A DNA stretch of 64,000 nucleotides, from NCBI RefSeq assembly GCF_003386235.1, contig NZ_QRDZ01000005.1:341604-405603 (forward strand). The letters are read 5' to 3'. The position numbers were made by a program, and so were the translations under genes. Below the pieces are notes generated by a model, which saw only the letters and a list, made by a program, of their open reading frames with translations, ran no database searches and was not told the DNA's origin. Positions 8,351 through 18,201 of the stretch are shown in pieces. How positions within the stretch are numbered: position 1 is the stretch's first letter; each line of letters starts with the position of its first letter. Source of the DNA: Cohnella phaseoli. Lineage in GTDB: Bacteria; Bacillota; Bacilli; Paenibacillales; Paenibacillaceae.

Positions 8351-11300
8351 GTGGGAAGGTTACGTTCTAAGCGTTTACTATCGCTCGTGTTGATCGCGAG
8401 CATGATCGTATCGGTCTGGATGCCGACTCAAGCTATGGCGGTAAACGAAAAGGCCAATACCGAGCAAGGAGCTGCGTATGTCTCGAAACATTGGGCGCAG
8501 GGGGTCTTGGATAAATGGATAGGACTCGGCTTACTCAAGGGATACGAGGATCGTGACTATCGGCCGGATAATCCGGTCACCCGGTCCGAGTTTGCGGCTT
8601 TGATTAATCGGGTTATCAGCTTGCCGGCCGTTCGCTCCGGCGCGAATCCATTCTCGGATGTCGGCGAACAGGTCTGGTACGCACAGGACGTCTTCAGACT
8701 TCACGCTGCCGGCATTATCAAGGGAGCGGGCGGGAGTCGGTTCGAGCCTAACAAACCGATTACCCGTCAAGACGCCGCGGTCATCGTTGCTCGAGCGTTC
8801 AGGGTGAAGGCGGACGTTAAAGCATCTGACGAAGGCTTTACGGATGCAGCATCCATCTCTTCCTACGCCGTCTCGGACGTGTCGGCATTAAGAGCCAAGG
8901 GGTACTTAAAAGGGAATGGAAATCATCAATTCAATCCCAAGGCAAATATGACGCGCTCCGAGGTCGTACAACTGATAGATAACGTTATGGGAACTTTGAT
9001 CAAAGAAAAGGGAGATTTCAATACCGACATTGAAGGAAATCTCGTCGTGAATACAGACGGCGTCTCACTGAAAAATATGGTCGTATCCGGCGACCTATTC
9101 ATTACCCAAGGTGCGGGAGAAGGAGAGATTTTGCTGGACGGCGTAACGGTAAAGGGAGCCACTTACGTTCTGGGCGGCGGAGAAAACAGTATCCTTATTC
9201 GCAATTCCCGGCTGTCGGGTCCAGTGATCGTTGACAAATGGAACTCGCGGATTCGCATCGTGGTAGAAGGAACAACGGAGATTCAAGAGGTTCAAATGCT
9301 TTCCGGAGGAATTTTGCAAGAAGGAAAGTTGCAAGGAAAGGGATTTGTGAACGTCATTATTCTCGTTCCGAACGATCAAATCGAGGCTAGAATCGTTCTG
9401 GATGGAGAATTCGATGAAATTAGACATATGACCGGAACGGTAAGCTTCGAACTAAGTCGTATCGCCAAAGTTGTACTTATGATCTTTAATGCGGCAGCCA
9501 ACGTTACCGGCGAAGGAGTCATTGAGACGGCTAAGCTTAACGTAAGCGGCGTTAAATTCGACAAGTGGCCCAACAAGGTGAATTTTTCAACAAATGTGTC
9601 GGCTATGATTGGGAAAGAGCTTGTGACGGCGGACAATCGGAATGCAACTACAAATTCGGGCGGCAGCGGCGGCGGCTCCCCTCCGTCGACGTCAACGCCG
9701 GAACCGTCGCCCTCTCCGGAACCAACGTCAACTCCAGAACCAACGTCGTCCGCAACAATCGTTGAATCCGGTATAGCCAAAGCGGATATTTTCGTGAGTT
9801 CCTCGGCGAACGAGATGATGGCGCTTGCTGCGAAGGAGCTTCAGGATACGTTAAAGCTGGTTAGCGGCGCCGAGCTTCCGATTTATAAGTGGAACCCCGA
9901 ATCATCCGTTAGCGCGGCGTTATCGGTCAGCGAACTAAACGTCAAGAAAAGCGGGACATATCCGATCCGGCTCGATCTCGTCAATAACGAGGAAACGCCG
10001 GTACACGTCGACTTGACGCAAAGCTTTGTCGGCCCTATTACGGCAAGCTTCCCTGAAGGAGTGGCATTGGCCGGGTACGAGAACAAATCCGTTGTCGGCG
10101 CTGTGTATGTGGCGAGCGCAACGCCGGTCGGAGCACATGTCGTTACGATTCAGGCAAGCGTAGGCGAAACGCCGTTAGGCCCGGTGACCTTAAGCGTGCA
10201 TTACGATCCCAACCTTCTCGCGAATTCCGGATTCGAATTGTCTAATTCGAACGGAACCAGCCCGACTGGCTGGTATTCGCCTTCAGGAGGCAGAGACAAT
10301 GTCGTTCGGCACGACGGCAACTACTCGTTAAGGCTGGATTTAGGGAGCTCTGCCTACATGTTTGCGCGCACGGACCAAAATCTCAAGCTGGAGCAGGGAA
10401 AACGCTATAAATTAAGCGCTTGGGTTAAGGCAACCGGTAACGGAGAAATGAATATGGAAATTCACGAAATGCAGGCAAACGGGGGCAATAATCCTGTCAC
10501 CGCTAGGGCGATCGCCTCTTTAAGCGAACAGTGGCAACTCGTGGAATTGCCATATTCCCCGGATGCGAATGCGCAATACGATTATCATCGGATTTTCTTC
10601 TTCATGTCCGGTACGGAATCGATGTGGGTGGATGACGTCATCTTAACCGAGATCGTTGAAGAACCTTCACTTGATCTTCTATACAACTCCGGATTCGAAA
10701 TCGGGAATTCGAACGGCACCTTCCCGGATGGCTGGTATTCGCCGACGGCAACTTGGGACGATCAAGAACGGAAGAACGGAGGACGCTCTTTAAGACTGGA
10801 ATTACAAGGCTCGGATTATATGTTTACGAGGGCTTTGCAAGATCTGGATCTTATACCGGGAAAGCGATATAAGCTGAGCGCATGGGTGAAGGGAGCCTCG
10901 GCAGGTTCCGTCAACATGGAGATTCACGAATTACTGGCAGGCGGCGGCAATAACCCGGTTACAGCAAGGACGGCTGTTGACGTAACCGATCAGTGGCAGC
11001 AGATTGAGTTGGAATATGCGCCCGATGCCAGCGCCGTATACGATTATAATTGGATCTATATATTCATGTCGGGGACGGAATCGTTGTGGATCGACGACGT
11101 CACGTTAACGGAAATCGGCAACGATGCCGAACCTGAAAACGATGACGGAAGTGATAACGCCAATGAAAGCGCGAGCGATGACGACCGCGTCCGGATCATT
11201 CTGGCAACTCCGGATACGAACGCGCAGCTTTCCGGGATGTTTCCGGAAGATCTCGCTTATTTGCAAGGAACGGACGGATTTGCCATTCGAACATCAGGGA

Positions 11301-13309
11301 ATCGGATTTATATTTTCGGGGAGAATGCCAGAGGCGCTTTAAACGGCGTTTATGACTTCCTTACAGATAATGCAGGAGTGCTGTGGACGAGGTCGACGGA
11401 CTTCGGAACGCTTTACGAGAACCAACCTACCCTTGTTGCGAACAAAATCGATTATCGGGAAAAGTCCCCGTTTAAGCTGCGAGGATGGCATACGACCGGT
11501 TCCGGAAAAGCGGGAGAGTTTCATGCGGACGCGGACAGCGAGTCCATGCTGGCTAGGAACAAATTAAACGCCAAGCTGGCCGAGATCGGAAATATCGATT
11601 ACTGGGAGCGGCAATATGCTCTGGGTCTAAATCCGGTTCTACTCGGTCATAACCTTGATTTCTGGCTTCCGAACGAGAAATATTTTGCCGATCATCCCGA
11701 TTACTACAATGAAATCAACGGAGAATACGTTCCCGTATCGTTGGAGCATTCTCAAATCAACTTCTATCATCCGGACGTTCCCGGGGTGATCGCGAATGAA
11801 ATGAGGCAGCTTCTTTCCGTTCAGGACATGGATTACCTTGGAGTCGGAATTATGGATAACCAGGTTTTCGACCAGGGGCAATTAAGCAGGCAGCCGTTCA
11901 CAACGCCTGACGGACTTGTCGTTCAACCTGAAGATCCGGCTTACAAGTCGACGGTTTTCTTCACTTTTCTTAATAAAATAGCAGCCGATATTAAAACAAC
12001 CCATCCGAACGTCAAAATTACGACTTTTGCTTACTTTTTTACGGATACTCCTCCGAAAGTTGAGCTAGAGGACAATATCATTATCGTAATGGCGCCGGCT
12101 GCCGAAGACGTCAGAGTTCCTTTCAATACGAGCGATCAGAACAATTCGAATTATTCCTATAAGCTTAAGCTCGAAAGCTGGGTACAGAAAACGCACAACA
12201 TTCTTATGTACAATTACTACGGTTGCTGCGCCACGGACATCTATGAAAGGCCGATAGCCGAGAAGGTGCAGGCGGACGTGCAATATTATCGCGATCTTGG
12301 CATATTGGGCGTGCTGCCGGAAGGACAATTGGATAACGGGGTCGTCTGGGGCGTCAACGCGCTGCAATATTGGCTTATTAATCAATTGTTCTGGAATCCG
12401 GATGCGGACCTGGAGGCGCTCAAAACCGAATTTTTGGAGAAGGCGTACGGAGCCGCTGCGGAGTCGATGAGAACTTATTACGAGCTGATCGAGCAGGGCT
12501 GGAACTATGATCAACAAGCGGTCGGCGTCTATTCCAGGGCAAGCCAGTTGATCGGTCATTACGTTATTCAAGCCGGCATTAAAGATGCCGCCCAATCCGC
12601 TTTGGATGAAGCTTGGCAGCTGGCCGACGCGCAAGCGAAGAAGAGGATCGAGCCGATCAAGACGACATTCGAAACGATGGTTTATCTCGTGGGCGAGCTT
12701 CCTAATCTGTCGGCAACGGCGTCCAAAACGACCTACGGCAAAGAGCAGATTATGAATGCGTTGGACTTCGGAGCGGGGCCTTGGGCCGGCATACAGCCCG
12801 TGACCGAGTTCCGCGAGATGGGTACCCGCAATGAAGTGCAGGAGGAAACGAAAGTGTATCTCTTGTGGGACGACGAAAACCTATATGTAGGTTATGAAAA
12901 TCTCGATAACGATCTGGATGGTATGGTCGTAAGCGAGGACGCTCCCGGGGAGTGGTGGAGAAGCGGGGCGGACGACTCGGTCGAAACCTACGTGACGGGC
13001 GACAAGACCGGAACCTATTACGGATTTTTCTCTAATCCTCGGGAAGTAAAGTTCGAATACAAGTCGTTCCAGGACCCGACCTATAACGGGATCTGGCAAG
13101 TCAGCGCGGAGGTGGGGACGGACCGCTGGAATACGATTCAGGCGATTCCGTTCGCGAGCATCGGCGTCGATCCGAGCACGACGGATACGTTGTACGGATT
13201 CTTCTTCCGCAATTTCCATGGCAAAGAACGTTTCATTACTTGGGGCGGCGGAATGGTGTGGAATCCGTCCGAATTTTATCCGATTCATCTCGACGGAGGC
13301 AATCATTAA
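8351..13309 (+). CDS. Secreted SLH-anchored multidomain protein with DUF4838-like core, two inserted CBMs and C-terminal CBM9-like domain
   Basis: A 1652-residue exported protein. A GTG start at 8351 is preferred: AGAGGGG lies 8-9 bp upstream and it opens directly on a signal peptide (RLLSLVLIASMIVSV...AMA). In order it shows three SLH repeats (about 35-215; TRSEFAALINR, TRQDAAVIVARAF, TRSEVVQLIDN) for wall anchoring, a beta-rich region (240-430), a Ser/Pro/Thr/Glu-rich linker (434-471), and the first part of an alpha-glucuronidase-like N-domain (AAKELQDTLKLVSGAELPIY, about 474-515). Next come an Ig-like stretch (517-618), two tandem CBM4/9-fold modules (619-771 and 774-926) and an acidic linker. 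The N-domain then resumes (945-1030), followed by a DUF4838-type barrel (about 1030-1437) and a CBM9-like domain (about 1455-1652). It probably binds and cuts wall- or plant-derived polysaccharide at the cell surface; substrate unknown. Confidence 0.8.
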   Translation: MGRLRSKRLLSLVLIASMIVSVWMPTQAMAVNEKANTEQGAAYVSKHWAQGVLDKWIGLGLLKGYEDRDYRPDNPVTRSEFAALINRVISLPAVRSGANPFSDVGEQVWYAQDVFRLHAAGIIKGAGGSRFEPNKPITRQDAAVIVARAFRVKADVKASDEGFTDAASISSYAVSDVSALRAKGYLKGNGNHQFNPKANMTRSEVVQLIDNVMGTLIKEKGDFNTDIEGNLVVNTDGVSLKNMVVSGDLFITQGAGEGEILLDGVTVKGATYVLGGGENSILIRNSRLSGPVIVDKWNSRIRIVVEGTTEIQEVQMLSGGILQEGKLQGKGFVNVIILVPNDQIEARIVLDGEFDEIRHMTGTVSFELSRIAKVVLMIFNAAANVTGEGVIETAKLNVSGVKFDKWPNKVNFSTNVSAMIGKELVTADNRNATTNSGGSGGGSPPSTSTPEPSPSPEPTSTPEPTSSATIVESGIAKADIFVSSSANEMMALAAKELQDTLKLVSGAELPIYKWNPESSVSAALSVSELNVKKSGTYPIRLDLVNNEETPVHVDLTQSFVGPITASFPEGVALAGYENKSVVGAVYVASATPVGAHVVTIQASVGETPLGPVTLSVHYDPNLLANSGFELSNSNGTSPTGWYSPSGGRDNVVRHDGNYSLRLDLGSSAYMFARTDQNLKLEQGKRYKLSAWVKATGNGEMNMEIHEMQANGGNNPVTARAIASLSEQWQLVELPYSPDANAQYDYHRIFFFMSGTESMWVDDVILTEIVEEPSLDLLYNSGFEIGNSNGTFPDGWYSPTATWDDQERKNGGRSLRLELQGSDYMFTRALQDLDLIPGKRYKLSAWVKGASAGSVNMEIHELLAGGGNNPVTARTAVDVTDQWQQIELEYAPDASAVYDYNWIYIFMSGTESLWIDDVTLTEIGNDAEPENDDGSDNANESASDDDRVRIILATPDTNAQLSGMFPEDLAYLQGTDGFAIRTSGNRIYIFGENARGALNGVYDFLTDNAGVLWTRSTDFGTLYENQPTLVANKIDYREKSPFKLRGWHTTGSGKAGEFHADADSESMLARNKLNAKLAEIGNIDYWERQYALGLNPVLLGHNLDFWLPNEKYFADHPDYYNEINGEYVPVSLEHSQINFYHPDVPGVIANEMRQLLSVQDMDYLGVGIMDNQVFDQGQLSRQPFTTPDGLVVQPEDPAYKSTVFFTFLNKIAADIKTTHPNVKITTFAYFFTDTPPKVELEDNIIIVMAPAAEDVRVPFNTSDQNNSNYSYKLKLESWVQKTHNILMYNYYGCCATDIYERPIAEKVQADVQYYRDLGILGVLPEGQLDNGVVWGVNALQYWLINQLFWNPDADLEALKTEFLEKAYGAAAESMRTYYELIEQGWNYDQQAVGVYSRASQLIGHYVIQAGIKDAAQSALDEAWQLADAQAKKRIEPIKTTFETMVYLVGELPNLSATASKTTYGKEQIMNALDFGAGPWAGIQPVTEFREMGTRNEVQEETKVYLLWDDENLYVGYENLDNDLDGMVVSEDAPGEWWRSGADDSVETYVTGDKTGTYYGFFSNPREVKFEYKSFQDPTYNGIWQVSAEVGTDRWNTIQAIPFASIGVDPSTTDTLYGFFFRNFHGKERFITWGGGMVWNPSEFYPIHLDGGNH

Positions 13310-13345
13310 GATCGGCATCGTTCCGTAAGCTTGTAGAATCTTCCG

Positions 13346-13388
13346 ATAGCGCGCTCCTCCTCTCCATTGCACAGGGGGAGTGCGCTAT
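13346..13388. terminator. Imperfect inverted repeat, possible terminator
   Basis: ATAGCGCGCTCCTC and GGGGAGTGCGCTAT form a 14-bp stem with two mismatches, between the stop at 13309 and the next start at 13427. The T-tract is weak, so it may slow rather than end transcription. Confidence 0.45.
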
Positions 13389-13426
13389 TGGTTTCTAATG
13401 CTTCTACGAAAAAGGAGTGATTTACG

Positions 13427-16024
13427 ATGAAGAATAAGTATAAAATCGCTTCGCTTCTCTTCTCGGTTACTTTGCTGCTGACTTTTTTTAATCCTTATCA
13501 AACGGTATCGGCCTCAACCTCGGGTTCAACAAGTGACGGAACCCTATTGGTTAACGGGCAGCCTTTTTTTCCATTCGGCTTTTACGAAGTGGCATGGGGG
13601 CAAATTCCGTGGCACACGAATAATTTTACGGTCGAGTCGGATGTGGCGAGCTTTGCAAGAGTTACAAATGTAAAAGGCGTGAGGTTAAAAATACTTAAAG
13701 CCAATATGGTTCAGAACTATTTCGGTATTGTGGAAATTGAGGTGAACGACGGATCGGGACCCAACCTGGCTACCTCGGCTACGGCGAGCGCAACAAGCGT
13801 GCATGCCGATCCGAATCATTCTCCTGCCGAATTAAACGATGGCAGCTTGTCCAACGATTATGCCAGCGGCACATTTCCGGCGATGCCGGCATATGTGACC
13901 TTGACGTGGAACAGCGCGAAGTCCTTCGATAAAGTCACGCTCAAAGCGTGGCTTTGTCATACGATTGCGCCTACGCATTATGAAGTGGAGGTATCCGCAG
14001 ACGGAGCGACGGGATGGACGAAAGTGGCAAGCTCATACAAGATGCCGGCGGGCAAGCTTTCAGCGGATATGCATCAATTAGCTGCAGACGGCTTTAACGT
14101 CATGCATCCTTCCGCCGACCTGGATAACGGATTCGACACAAGTTTCGTCGACGATGCCGGTGCAAAAGGAATCAAGCTTATGCCTGAAAATATTGCTACG
14201 CTCGTTAATTATAATTTTTTGGCGCAATGGAAAGATAAGCCTGCTATTCTAGGTTGGAGCATTTGCGACGATTGCGATCCTTACATCGAGCCCGCGACGG
14301 CTCAAAGCTATCAAGACGCTGTCAGGGCTATCGATTCCAATCATATTACTTACGGAACGGGTGCGCATTATACGTATGAGCCGGGATACAATGTCGGAAG
14401 TTATGTGAATATCCTGGATACGATGGGGCGGCAGATGTATCCGATCGGCACCAGCATACCTATGAATACGGTATACGCCGCGATGAAGGATACGGCCGAT
14501 GCTTATAGAGCCGCGGGGAAACCGGCGTTTGGAGTTATTCAGACCTTCAGTTGGTACCAGATCGCGCCTTCGTTGCAGCCGGACCCCGTATTGGGACGTG
14601 CTCCCGATGCGAGCGAAGTGAGAAACATGACCTACCAAGCGCTTGCGGCTGGGGCAAAAGGAATCTTATTTTTCCCCTACTATTATGCACCGAACAATAC
14701 GACGATTCCGGCCGATCTGTACGCGGAGACCAAAGCTATGGTCCCCGAGATTAATGCCTTGAAGCCGGCGCTAATGCTCGGCAATAAGACGGAGGTACCG
14801 ACGGGAAATCCGAATTTAAGAGTGACTCATTGGGAGTATGACGGGAAAGTATATGTCATCGTCGTCAACACAAGCTATGACTCGGTGGCGAATGTTCCCT
14901 ATCATCAGCCGGGGGGACCTGGGACGCCGGCTGATGATAGCGCGTCTATTCCATTGCCGGCAGGCTATCAGAATGCTGTCGCGAAGAGCATGTTTACTCG
15001 ACTGCCATCCACGCTATCGATAGGCACGGACGGGAAACTGTCGGGGACGGTTGGCGCTGAACAGGTACAAGTGTACGAATTGACACCCGTCGGGAAATAC
15101 GACCCTCTAGTTACCGGGCAAACATTAGGAGCTCTGCGGAACGATTTCACCGGAGAAGCGGGATTCAATTTTACGATCGGGGGAACCGCTCGAACCGTTA
15201 CATCTCTAGGAAGGTTCTATGTAAGCGGAAATAACAAGTCCCATACGGTATCCCTATATAAGGAAAGCGATAAATCTTTAGTGGCATCCTGCACGGTAAA
15301 CATGGCAATCGGGACAGCCGACGTTTCGGGGTTCAAGTACTGTACATTACCCGCATCTATTACGCTAGCGGCTAATACTTCATACAACCTTGTTTCGAGC
15401 GAGACGAGCGGGGGAGATCAATACTATCATGATGATACGACCGTAACCCTAGGATCGGGCACGGCTAATTTTGCGATATTCAAATGGAATGGAGTCTGGT
15501 ACTACGACGGTTCGGCTTCTCAAAGCTTTGGTCCGGTTAATTTGTTGTTCAAGGACTCCTCGAATTTCTCTATGCTGACCGGAAAAACATTGGGATCCCC
15601 TCAAAATAGTTTCACCGGAGAAGCGGGCTTCAATTTTACAATCGGAGGAACCGCTCGAACCGTTTCGTCCCTAGGAAGATTTATGGGTAACGGCAATAGC
15701 GGCTTGCATACGGTATCCCTATACAAGGAAAGCGATAAGTCGTTAGTCGCTTCTTGTACGGTGAATATGGCGGCAGGCAAGGCGGATGGACTCGGCTTTA
15801 AATACTGCAATTTATCGACGCCCGCATCGCTGTCGGCCAATACCTCCTATAATCTCGTGGCGAGCGAAACGAGCGGAGGAGATCGATATTATCATGATGA
15901 TACGACCGTATCTTTAAGCAATGCGTGGACGGCGAACTTTGCGATATTCAAGTGGAACGGAAGCTGGTACTACGACGGTACGGTTAATCAGAGCTTCGGC
16001 CCCGTCAATTTGCTATATTATTGA
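13427..16024 (+). CDS. Secreted glycosidase-like protein with permuted discoidin-type insert and two C-terminal repeats
   Basis: An 865-residue exported protein with a signal peptide (residues 1-31) and a clear AAAGGAG site before the ATG. The catalytic-type region opens with LLVNGQPFFPFGFYEVAWG, the usual start of a GH2/GH42-like TIM barrel. It is interrupted at about residue 65 by discoidin (F5/8 type C) sequence, and the barrel resumes at about residue 210 (MHQLAADGFNVMHPS) to about 465. Within the insert, the C-terminal half of a discoidin domain (KGVRLKILKAN...FGIVEIEV) precedes an N-terminal half (NLATSATASATSVHA...HYEVEVSADG). The C-terminus carries two ~150-residue repeats (about 555-709 and 717-865), each with a TGEAGFNFTIGGTARTV segment and paired cysteines. 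No SLH domain is present, so it is probably released or held by sugar binding. Substrate unknown. Confidence 0.7.
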   Translation: MKNKYKIASLLFSVTLLLTFFNPYQTVSASTSGSTSDGTLLVNGQPFFPFGFYEVAWGQIPWHTNNFTVESDVASFARVTNVKGVRLKILKANMVQNYFGIVEIEVNDGSGPNLATSATASATSVHADPNHSPAELNDGSLSNDYASGTFPAMPAYVTLTWNSAKSFDKVTLKAWLCHTIAPTHYEVEVSADGATGWTKVASSYKMPAGKLSADMHQLAADGFNVMHPSADLDNGFDTSFVDDAGAKGIKLMPENIATLVNYNFLAQWKDKPAILGWSICDDCDPYIEPATAQSYQDAVRAIDSNHITYGTGAHYTYEPGYNVGSYVNILDTMGRQMYPIGTSIPMNTVYAAMKDTADAYRAAGKPAFGVIQTFSWYQIAPSLQPDPVLGRAPDASEVRNMTYQALAAGAKGILFFPYYYAPNNTTIPADLYAETKAMVPEINALKPALMLGNKTEVPTGNPNLRVTHWEYDGKVYVIVVNTSYDSVANVPYHQPGGPGTPADDSASIPLPAGYQNAVAKSMFTRLPSTLSIGTDGKLSGTVGAEQVQVYELTPVGKYDPLVTGQTLGALRNDFTGEAGFNFTIGGTARTVTSLGRFYVSGNNKSHTVSLYKESDKSLVASCTVNMAIGTADVSGFKYCTLPASITLAANTSYNLVSSETSGGDQYYHDDTTVTLGSGTANFAIFKWNGVWYYDGSASQSFGPVNLLFKDSSNFSMLTGKTLGSPQNSFTGEAGFNFTIGGTARTVSSLGRFMGNGNSGLHTVSLYKESDKSLVASCTVNMAAGKADGLGFKYCNLSTPASLSANTSYNLVASETSGGDRYYHDDTTVSLSNAWTANFAIFKWNGSWYYDGTVNQSFGPVNLLYY
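15112..16021 (+). repeat. Two tandem ~466-bp repeats inside the secreted glycosidase-like gene
   Basis: The unit beginning ACCGGGCAAACATTAGG at 15112 recurs 466 bp later as ACCGGAAAAACATTGGG. DNA identity is high over long stretches, for example the segment encoding GEAGFNF is nearly unchanged. This looks like a fairly recent in-frame duplication of a beta-rich, probably carbohydrate-binding, module. Confidence 0.85.
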
Positions 16025-16139
16025 AGGCATAAGCTGGGTGAGACCGCGCTAATTGAGGAAGCTTGGGGATGGAGGACTGAACAAGGACGCTGCGGAAAAT
16101 GACGCCGCTGCTTGCCGGAGAAAGCCGGCGCCGCCGCGG

Positions 16140-16165
16140 AACGCTCCGGCGCCGGCCGGAGCGTT
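16140..16165. terminator. Bidirectional hairpin between convergent genes
   Basis: AACGCTCCGGC and GCCGGAGCGTT form a perfect 11-bp stem with a 4-base loop. It lies between the plus-strand stop at 16024 and the minus-strand stop at 16303. T-tracts are short on both sides. The rest of this 278-bp gap shows no gene. Confidence 0.5.
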
Positions 16166-16302
16166 GTCTTCGGACTTCGAGAGATTCGGGAACATTCCGC
16201 GCTGGTACGGGTGTGGCGCTAAGTCCTCTAAGGTGTGAGCTTCGGCCCCTGCGCCAGCCCATGCCCTTCGAATAGCGCCGAGCCCCATCGATTCTACAGC
16301 CC

Positions 16303-17094
16303 TTACACCGCCTCGGAGCATGGATGCGGAGCGGCCGGCAAATAAGCGATTGCCAGATCGCCGGTGATCGGGTTCGGGTATACCTCGCAATCTACGTCGT
16401 ATACTTCCTTGATCAACGACTTGGTTAACAGCTTCTTCGGAGGACCGAAGCCTGCTACCTCTCCATGCTTGACCGCATAGAGCACATCGCAGTACATAGA
16501 AGCCATGGACAGATCGTGCAGCGCCGCCAGCACTCCGATGTTCAGAGATTTGACGATCGAGAGAATCTGGAGCTGATACTTCATGTCCAAATGGTTGGTC
16601 GGCTCGTCGAGAATGAGAAACTTCGGCTGCTGGGCGATGGCCCGGGCGAGGATGACGCGCTGCTTCTCGCCGCCGGACAAGGTCAAATAGCTGCGGTCGG
16701 CGTAAGCCGTCAGATCGACTTTATCGAGGGCGTCGCGCACAATTCGCTCGTCCTCCGCGTTATCCGCCTCCATAAAACGCTTGTGCGGCGTTCTGCCCAT
16801 CGAGACCATCTCCCGGACGGTGAAGTCGAAGCCGAGCTCGTTGAACTGGCCGACTACCCCGAGCGTCTTGGACAGGCTGCGGACGGATGATTTCAGCACG
16901 TCCTGCTCGCCGAGCAAGATCCGTCCCTCCCGGGGCTTGAGTATTTTATAAATGCTTTTCAGCAGCGTGGATTTGCCGCAACCGTTCGGGCCGATGAGGC
17001 CGACGAATTGCTTGTTCTTGACCTGCAAGCTGATTTTCTTGACGACATCGACGCCCGACAGAGCGACGGACACACAATCGGCGTTTAATTCCAT
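16303..17094 (-). CDS. Siderophore/iron ABC transporter ATP-binding protein
   Basis: A 263-residue ATPase of the FecE/FhuC type. It has Walker A GPNGCGKST (about residues 35-43), the ABC signature LSGGEKQRV, Walker B FLILDEPTNHLD and a downstream switch histidine in ALHDLSM. The LDEPTNHLDMKYQLQIL stretch is typical of ferric-siderophore and cobalamin importers. It begins 6 bp after the stop of the permease gene, and its GGAGGG ribosome binding site lies within that gene's end. It is the last gene of a three-gene minus-strand operon that is complete for binding protein, permease and ATPase, unlike the carbohydrate importers in this window. Confidence 0.93.
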   Translation of the reverse strand: MELNADCVSVALSGVDVVKKISLQVKNKQFVGLIGPNGCGKSTLLKSIYKILKPREGRILLGEQDVLKSSVRSLSKTLGVVGQFNELGFDFTVREMVSMGRTPHKRFMEADNAEDERIVRDALDKVDLTAYADRSYLTLSGGEKQRVILARAIAQQPKFLILDEPTNHLDMKYQLQILSIVKSLNIGVLAALHDLSMASMYCDVLYAVKHGEVAGFGPPKKLLTKSLIKEVYDVDCEVYPNPITGDLAIAYLPAAPHPCSEAV

Positions 17095-17100
17095 CGTCTA

Positions 17101-18201
17101 TTACCCTCCGAATCCGTATCTTTTTTTGAGCAGCATGTACATGAATATGGGCGCTCCGAACAAGGAGGTGAGAATTCCGATCGGGAGCTCCCCGTTAGGA
17201 ATAACCGTGCGAGCCGCAACGTCCGTCCAGATCATGAACAGAGCGCCGAACAGGGCGGCGGCCGGGATAAGCCGCTTATGATCCGAGCCGGCGAAGCCGC
17301 GCACGATATGCGGCACGATAAGTCCTACGAAGCCGATGATTCCGCAGGAAGCGACCAGAAAGCCGGTAACGACGGCCGAGAGCACCATGTACAGACGTCT
17401 GTAAAAGACGAGGTTGACGCCAAGGGTAACGGCAGCCTCTTCCCCCATCAGCATTGCGTTGAGTATCCGGGATTGCAGCAGAAAATAGAGCAGAGCGACC
17501 AGAACGACCGCGGCAATGAGCGGCAGGGACGCCCATTGTGCCGAGGCCAGGCTGCCCATCGTCCAGAAGGTGACGGACCGGATGCCTTCGGCGTTTTTGG
17601 CGAAGTAAATAATAAAGTTCGACATCGCGCCGCACACCGCGTTAATGACCGTACCGGCCAGCACCAGCTTGACTGCGGAAGATTTGCCTCCGATGCTGGC
17701 AAGTCCCAGTACGAGGGCCGTTGCGCCCAACGCCCCGACGAAGGCCCACGAAGCGACCCCGAATTCTCCCAGCCAACCTCCGAAGCCGAAGCCGACCATA
17801 ATCGCGAAGGTGGCGCCCAGCGACGAGCCGGACGAGATGCCTAGAATAAACGGATCGGCCAGCGGATTCTGCACGGCCGCTTGCATCACCGAGCCGCACA
17901 GCGCCAGGCCGATGCCCGCGATTGCAGCCAGCAGCACCCGGGGCAGGCGGATTTGCCAGATGACGTCGACGAGCAGTTCGTCGTTAATTACGCTTGCGTG
18001 TCCGGTCTGAAGCCCGGTAATCTGATGGAGCAGAATTCGCAGCGAGTGGCCGAACGGAATACCGATCTGACCGATCGATACGGATAAGATGATCGAGCAG
18101 CCCACCGCCGCCAACAAGAGCAGGGCGATCGCCGATGACGGAAGGCGTTTGGCCCCGGGAAGACGGTCGGCGGGGCGCTGCGCGACAGGCGAGCTTGCCA
18201 T
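17101..18201 (-). CDS. Siderophore ABC transporter permease, FecCD family
   Basis: A 366-residue, strongly hydrophobic protein of the FecCD/BtuC family, close to the usual length. Recognisable blocks are WQIRLPRVLLAAIAGIGLALCGSVMQ, NPLADPFILGISSGSSLGA, a central GTVINAVCGAMSNFIIYFA and a C-terminal GFVGLIVPHIVRGFAGSDHK. These are the conserved segments of ten-helix iron-siderophore permeases. Its ATG overlaps the stop of the upstream binding-protein gene by one base (TAATG), so the two are translationally coupled. A single permease gene implies a homodimeric channel. The exact siderophore is not evident. Confidence 0.93.
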   Translation of the reverse strand: MASSPVAQRPADRLPGAKRLPSSAIALLLLAAVGCSIILSVSIGQIGIPFGHSLRILLHQITGLQTGHASVINDELLVDVIWQIRLPRVLLAAIAGIGLALCGSVMQAAVQNPLADPFILGISSGSSLGATFAIMVGFGFGGWLGEFGVASWAFVGALGATALVLGLASIGGKSSAVKLVLAGTVINAVCGAMSNFIIYFAKNAEGIRSVTFWTMGSLASAQWASLPLIAAVVLVALLYFLLQSRILNAMLMGEEAAVTLGVNLVFYRRLYMVLSAVVTGFLVASCGIIGFVGLIVPHIVRGFAGSDHKRLIPAAALFGALFMIWTDVAARTVIPNGELPIGILTSLFGAPIFMYMLLKKRYGFGG

